From: an uncultured Caulobacteraceae bacterium
GTDB lineage: Bacteria > Pseudomonadota > Alphaproteobacteria > Caulobacterales > TH1-2
Length of the DNA stretch: 9,081 nucleotides
Direction of reading: 5' to 3'
Assembly: GCA_937967425.1 (NCBI GenBank)
Contig: CALBST010000128.1
Location: forward strand, 1-9,081
Below the pieces are notes generated by a model. The model was not told the origin of the DNA. It saw nothing but the letters and a program-made list of their open reading frames with translations, and ran no database searches. Below are positions 5,642-9,081 of this stretch, one piece after another (positions within the stretch are counted from its first letter, which is position 1; each line of letters begins with the position of its first letter). The translations under genes were made by a program, and so were the position numbers.

Positions 5642-7292
5642 TCCAAAGTCGATCACGGTGCCGGCGCAGGAGGGCTATTCCTGGGCGAAGGCGCGCGCCG
5701 ACGCGACGGCGGGGCTGACTGTCGCGATCGTTGCCGTGCCGTTGGCCATGGCGATCGCCATCGCGTCGGGGGTCACGCCAGCGCAGGGGCTGATCACAGC
5801 GGTTGTGGCCGGCTTCCTGATTTCGGCGCTTGGCGGATCGCGTTTTCAGATCGGCGGACCGACGGGTGCGTTCATCGTCGTCGTCTACGGCGTCGTGCAT
5901 CAGTTTGGTTATGACGGGCTGGCGCTGGCGACGATGATGGCTGGCGCCATCTTGGTCGTGGCCGGGCTGCTGCGGGTCGGCGATTGGATCAAGTACATAC
6001 CTGAGCCGGTGGTGACGGGCTTCACCGCGGGCATCGCGGTCATCATTTTCACCAGCCAGATCCGAGATCTGCTCGGGCTTTCGATGAACGAAGTGCCGGC
6101 TGAGTTCATCGAAAAGATCGGCGCGTTCTGGGCGGCGCGCGAAAGCGTCAATTTTGTAGCGATTGGCGTCGCCGGCGGAGCGCTGGCGGCAATCCTGCTG
6201 CTGCAGAAATATCTGCCGCGCTGGCCTTCCCTGTTGATCGCCGTGGGCGGAGCGACGCTTGCGGTGTGGGCGCTGAAGCTGCCGGTGGAGACGATCGGCT
6301 CGCGCTTTGGCGCGGATGCGGCGGCGGCGCTGCCGGCAATGCATGTGCCGGAGATAAGTTGGACGCGCGTGCAGCAGCTTTTGCCTTCGGCGCTAACGAT
6401 TGCATTTCTAGCAGGCGTCGAGAGCTTGCTCTCCGCCATGGTCGCGGACGGCATGACAGGGCGGCGGCATCGCTCGAACTGTGAGATCGTGGCGCAAGGC
6501 GTCGCCAACGTCGCCGCGCCGCTGTTTGGCGGCATTTCCGCGACAGGTGCGATCGCGCGCACGGCCACGAACATCCGCGCCGGCGCGCAAACACCGTTTG
6601 CGGGTATGTTTCATGCGCTGTTTGTGTTGGTGTTTATGCTGGCGCTGGGGCCCTTGGTGGCGCTGGTGCCGCTCGCGAGTTTGGCGGCGGTACTCACGGT
6701 CGTCGCGTGGAATATGAGCGAGCGGGAGCGCTTCAAGCATCTACTCTTCGGCTTGGCTGGCGACCGCCTGGTGCTGTTGGCGACGTTCCTGCTCACGGTG
6801 CTCGTCGATCTAACCGTGGCGATCGAAGTCGGCGTCGTGCTGGCGGCGATCATCTTCATGCACCGGATGAGCGAAGCGACGGCGGTGTCGCGCGGGGTTT
6901 CGCTGATCGAGCGCGACCAAGATGATTTCGCGCAGCCGCGCGCCGAATATGAAGCGCGCGCGGAGTTGCCGAAGGGCGTTGAAGTATTTGAGCTGCGCGG
7001 TCCGCTATTCTTTGGCGCCGCGAGCCGGTTGATTGATGCGCTTGAAGCCGCCTTCCCGCCGCCGCGCGCTTTCATTTTACGTTTCCGCGACGTGCCCTTG
7101 GCGGACGCTTCCGGCGTGAATGCGCTGGAACGTTTTCTAAAGCGCTGCGAGTCACATGGCGTTACGGTAGTGTTCTGCGAACTGCGGCCGGAGGTGCGGA
7201 CTTCGTTGGCCAAACTAGGCGTGATGGTGCGCGTGCAGGAAGCGCCGAACTACGAGGAAGCGATCACGCTGGCGGCAGGCTCTTTCAGCTAA
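5580..7292 (+). CDS. SulP-family (SLC26-type) inorganic anion transporter with C-terminal STAS domain
   Basis: 570 residues, normal for bacterial SulP transporters, which move sulfate, bicarbonate or dicarboxylates across the inner membrane. Seen directly: a first helix at about 43-63, QIGGPTGAF at 90-98 (the family QxxGPTxA motif), TGFTAGIAVIIF at 146-157, LAGVESLLSA at 277-286, and NCEIVAQGVANVAAPLFGG running into TGAIARTATN at 300-331, the SulP signature region. Many hydrophobic segments run to about 428. The STAS domain follows at about 465-560, with DASG at 509-512 matching the phosphorylatable-serine loop of anti-sigma antagonist folds. ATG 5580 is preferred because WRLFIPKS shortly after it is where homologues begin, though no Shine-Dalgarno sequence precedes it; the frame is open back to 5271, so ATG 5508 is possible. 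Substrate is not deducible: no sulfur or carbonic anhydrase gene is adjacent. Its stop overlaps that of xseA. Confidence 0.93.
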   Translation: MTSQAGNSSQRAPSRDWRLFIPKSITVPAQEGYSWAKARADATAGLTVAIVAVPLAMAIAIASGVTPAQGLITAVVAGFLISALGGSRFQIGGPTGAFIVVVYGVVHQFGYDGLALATMMAGAILVVAGLLRVGDWIKYIPEPVVTGFTAGIAVIIFTSQIRDLLGLSMNEVPAEFIEKIGAFWAARESVNFVAIGVAGGALAAILLLQKYLPRWPSLLIAVGGATLAVWALKLPVETIGSRFGADAAAALPAMHVPEISWTRVQQLLPSALTIAFLAGVESLLSAMVADGMTGRRHRSNCEIVAQGVANVAAPLFGGISATGAIARTATNIRAGAQTPFAGMFHALFVLVFMLALGPLVALVPLASLAAVLTVVAWNMSERERFKHLLFGLAGDRLVLLATFLLTVLVDLTVAIEVGVVLAAIIFMHRMSEATAVSRGVSLIERDQDDFAQPRAEYEARAELPKGVEVFELRGPLFFGAASRLIDALEAAFPPPRAFILRFRDVPLADASGVNALERFLKRCESHGVTVVFCELRPEVRTSLAKLGVMVRVQEAPNYEEAITLAAGSFS

Positions 7293-8731
7293 AACAGATC
7301 GCCCTGATTGCCGGCAGACTTGGGTTTCGTCTTGGGCTTGGGCAGCTCTTGCTCCCCGCGCGGCGCGCGCGCGGGGTCGATGACGGCGCGTTGTTTTTCG
7401 TCGGCGAAGGTGAGTTCGACTTCATCGCCGGGCGAGAGATCCTTGGCGGCGCGCACGAGTGAGCCGTCTTCGCGATGGACCATGACGAAGCCGCGGGCGA
7501 GCACGCTTTTGTGTGAGAGCGATTCAAGCATGCGCACGGCGCCGTCGAGGTGTTTCTTATGCGCTTCGAGCGTGCGCTTCATCGCCGGCGCGAGGCGCGC
7601 GGTGGTGCGCGTCAGCTGTTCGCGGCGGCGCACGATGTCTTGGCCGAGCGCTTCAGGACGCAGGCGCGCGGCGACGCGGTCGAGCTTCGATTGCGCTGCG
7701 CGGGTGTTGGTGACGAGCGCGGCATTGAGGCGTTCGGCGGCGCGGTCGTAACGTTGTTGCGGGATTTGAAAGAGTGTTTCGAGGCGCGGCAGTTTCGCGG
7801 CGGCGGCGCGCAGTTCGGTGCGGCGGCGCTCCAAGCCGCGCATGAGGCCGTTCTTGAGACGGCCATCCGCACCCGTCACGCGCTCGATCAGTTCGGCGCG
7901 CACAGGCACGGCGCGTTCGGCGGCGGCGGTGGGCGTCGGCGCGCGATGATCGGAGGCGTAGTCGATCAGAGTCGTATCGGTTTCGTGGCCGACGGCGCTG
8001 ATCAGCGGAATGTCGCTCGCCGCGGCGGCGCGGACGACGATCTCTTCATTGAAAGCCCAGAGGTCTTCGATCGAGCCGCCGCCGCGCGCGACGATCACCA
8101 CGTCGGGGCGATCGCGGCCTTGGACGGCGTTGAAGCCCTTGATGGCGCGCGCGACTTGGCCGGCGGCTTCGGGGCCTTGCACGAGCACCGGCCAGACGAT
8201 GACCCGGCAGGGAAAGCGCTCCCGGAGACGATGGAGGATATCACGGATGACGGCGCCTGTCGGCGAAGTAACGACGCCAATGGTCCGCGGCAGATACGGG
8301 ATCGGCTTCTTGCGCTCGCGCGCGAACAGGCCCTCGCCTTGCAGCTTCTGCTTAAGCTTTTCGAGTTGCGCGAGCAGCGCGCCGACGCCGGCGGGCGACA
8401 TGCGTTCGCAGATGAGCTGGTATTGCGACCGGCCGGGATAGGTGGAGAGCCGGCCTTCGGCGACAACCTCAAGCCCCTCTTCCGGTTTGAAGCTAAGCTG
8501 CTGGACATTGGCCTTCCACATCACCGTGGAGATGGTCGCGCCTTCGTCCTTCAGATCGACATAGAGGTGGCCGGACTTCGCGATCAGTACGCGGCCGAGT
8601 TCGCCACGCACGCGAACGCGGTCGAAGTTCGTCTCCATCGTGCGCTTTACCGCCTGCGCGAGTTCGCTGACCGAAAGTTCGGGCAGGTTGCTCTGGGTGG
8701 TGGCGGCCGCGGCGTCTGACATCAGTTTCAT
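7289..8731 (-). CDS. xseA: Exonuclease VII large subunit
   Basis: 480 residues. XseA with several small XseB subunits degrades single-stranded DNA into oligonucleotides in the cytoplasm, acting in mismatch repair and DNA damage tolerance. Seen directly: the N-terminal OB-fold at about 18-115 (LSVSELAQAVKRTMETNF; GHLYVDLKD), IGVVTSPTGAVIRDILHRL at 151-169, the core VVIVARGGGSIEDLWAFNEE at 211-230 and VGHETDTTLIDYASDHRAPT at 247-266 with conserved D164, R216, H249 and D252, then a long charged helical region (275-405) that forms the coiled-coil body, and LARGFVMV near 411-418. It ends QGDLF, a common tail. Start is either ATG 8731 or ATG 8722 (MSDAAAA); neither has a good ribosome-binding site and the difference is three residues. 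No xseB is visible in the window. Confidence 0.97.
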   Translation of the reverse strand: MKLMSDAAAATTQSNLPELSVSELAQAVKRTMETNFDRVRVRGELGRVLIAKSGHLYVDLKDEGATISTVMWKANVQQLSFKPEEGLEVVAEGRLSTYPGRSQYQLICERMSPAGVGALLAQLEKLKQKLQGEGLFARERKKPIPYLPRTIGVVTSPTGAVIRDILHRLRERFPCRVIVWPVLVQGPEAAGQVARAIKGFNAVQGRDRPDVVIVARGGGSIEDLWAFNEEIVVRAAAASDIPLISAVGHETDTTLIDYASDHRAPTPTAAAERAVPVRAELIERVTGADGRLKNGLMRGLERRRTELRAAAAKLPRLETLFQIPQQRYDRAAERLNAALVTNTRAAQSKLDRVAARLRPEALGQDIVRRREQLTRTTARLAPAMKRTLEAHKKHLDGAVRMLESLSHKSVLARGFVMVHREDGSLVRAAKDLSPGDEVELTFADEKQRAVIDPARAPRGEQELPKPKTKPKSAGNQGDLF

Positions 8732-8735
8732 ATAA

Positions 8736-8746
8736 GGCGACTCGCC
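8736..8746. repeat. Short perfect palindrome next to the xseA start
   Basis: GGCGACTCGCC is a perfect inverted repeat around a single central base, 4 bases upstream of the xseA ATG at 8731, in the divergent gap. It could be half of an operator or a hairpin in the xseA leader. No second copy was noticed, so regulation is only a possibility. Confidence 0.3.
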
Positions 8747-8791
8747 TGCCCTCGCGCGGGATGGTTTAAAGGTTCCTGGCTTGGGGGAGCC

Positions 8792-8797
8792 GGGGGA
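8792..8797 (+). promoter_or_regulatory. Shine-Dalgarno site of the right-edge gene
   Basis: GGGGGA ends 6 bases before ATG 8804 and supports that start over other frames open in this stretch. A small inverted pair GGCT (8778-8781) / AGCC (8788-8791) lies just before it. Confidence 0.5.
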
Positions 8798-8803
8798 TCA
8801 CGC

Positions 8804-9081
8804 ATGGCGTTTGACGCCAACGACCTGTCGCCGCACGAGCATTTCGTGGTGGAGCGGACAAACGCTGGGGAAATCGCGGACTTTAGCGCCATGGGCGGGC
8901 CTGGTGGGGCGAAGCCGGTCGTGCGCGCGGGGTTTTTGCGGAAGCTGCTTCTCGGGCTCGACCCGACCTGGGCAATCCGGACGCCGGGCGTGCGGATCAA
9001 AGGCGCACGCATCGAGGGCGTACTCGACCTTACAGATTGTTCAGGCGAAGGGCTGCCGGCGCTGAGCTTGGTGGAATGCGA
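8804..9081 (+). CDS. Hypothetical protein with beta-helix-like repeats, N-terminal part (3' end outside window)
   Basis: The first 92 codons of a gene cut by the right edge. ATG 8804 follows a GGGGGA ribosome-binding site, and the frame has the high third-position GC expected here. No signal peptide is seen. The segment VRAGFLRKLLLGLD (40-53) followed by TPGVRIKGARIEGVLDLTD (60-78) and LPALSLVEC (84-92) looks like the opening of proteins built from repeated short strands (pattern GxRIxGARIxGxLDL), reminiscent of right-handed beta-helix or pentapeptide-like repeats. I know this style from uncharacterised bacterial proteins but not a function. Two other frames are open over much of this stretch (plus 8781-9065 and minus 9012-8728); neither shows a recognisable pattern. 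It is divergent from xseA with a 72-bp gap. Confidence 0.7.
   Translation, partial: MAFDANDLSPHEHFVVERTNAGEIADFSAMGGPGGAKPVVRAGFLRKLLLGLDPTWAIRTPGVRIKGARIEGVLDLTDCSGEGLPALSLVEC

Noticed and set aside
5601..6574. Minus-strand open frames opposite sulP
   Set aside because: They lie wholly within the coding sequence of a recognised transporter and have no family features.
7550..8719. Long plus-strand open frame (389 codons) opposite xseA
   Set aside because: It is the antisense of a clearly recognised exonuclease VII gene; GC-rich codons create few stops on the reverse strand. Its translation is Arg/Gly/Ala-rich with no family resemblance.
8765..8770. TTTAAA as a -10 box for the xseA or right-edge gene
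   Set aside because: No convincing -35 at proper spacing on either strand.
1..9081. Search for tRNA, CRISPR, insertion sequences, att sites, toxin-antitoxin or defence genes
   Set aside because: No regularly spaced repeats, transposase or integrase motifs, cloverleaf sequences or known defence domains were recognised; gaps between genes are all under 130 bp.

Overview
The window is about 9.1 kb of GC-rich, tightly packed DNA that reads as ordinary chromosome from a Gram-negative alphaproteobacterium. Three things point there: lipid A/Kdo genes in the order waaA-lpxK-acyltransferase, a DUF2093 gene (a small family I know mainly from alphaproteobacteria), and high-GC codon use throughout. A Caulobacterales/Hyphomonadaceae-type host would fit, but this is an impression from protein style, not a demonstrated assignment.

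Layout. Bases 1-2836 (+) form a lipid A / Kdo operon. It holds the 3' end of waaA, then lpxK, an LpxL/LpxM-type acyltransferase and an unnamed 149-residue two-helix membrane protein, every junction being an overlap (14, 14 and 4 bp). A cupin-domain lipoprotein gene (2892-3401, +) follows 55 bp later. It converges on a minus-strand pair, a DUF2093 gene followed by an M23-type metallopeptidase lipoprotein gene (4572 down to 3398). Upstream of these on the minus strand is a TPR protein gene (5456-4695). Across a 123-bp divergent gap is a SulP anion transporter gene with a STAS domain (5580-7292, +). It converges on xseA, exonuclease VII large subunit (8731-7289, -). A 72-bp divergent gap then leads to the start of a gene cut by the right edge (8804 onward, +).

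How it fits together. The first operon covers late steps of lipid A-Kdo assembly at the inner membrane: 4'-phosphorylation by LpxK, Kdo addition by WaaA, and secondary acylation. The small membrane protein is translationally coupled to it. The cupin and M23 products both carry lipoprotein signals, so much of the left half concerns the cell envelope. SulP, TPR and XseA have no evident link to each other.

I saw no tRNA, rRNA, CRISPR array, insertion sequence, phage gene or recognisable defence system, and no gene-free stretch over 300 bases. Nothing here looks like a new multi-gene system. The points most worth a second look are an altered metal-binding motif in the M23 protein (HLC where the family has HxH), the uncharacterised membrane protein inside the lipid A operon, the secreted cupin lipoprotein, two convergent gene pairs whose stop codons overlap, and the structured start region of sulP.
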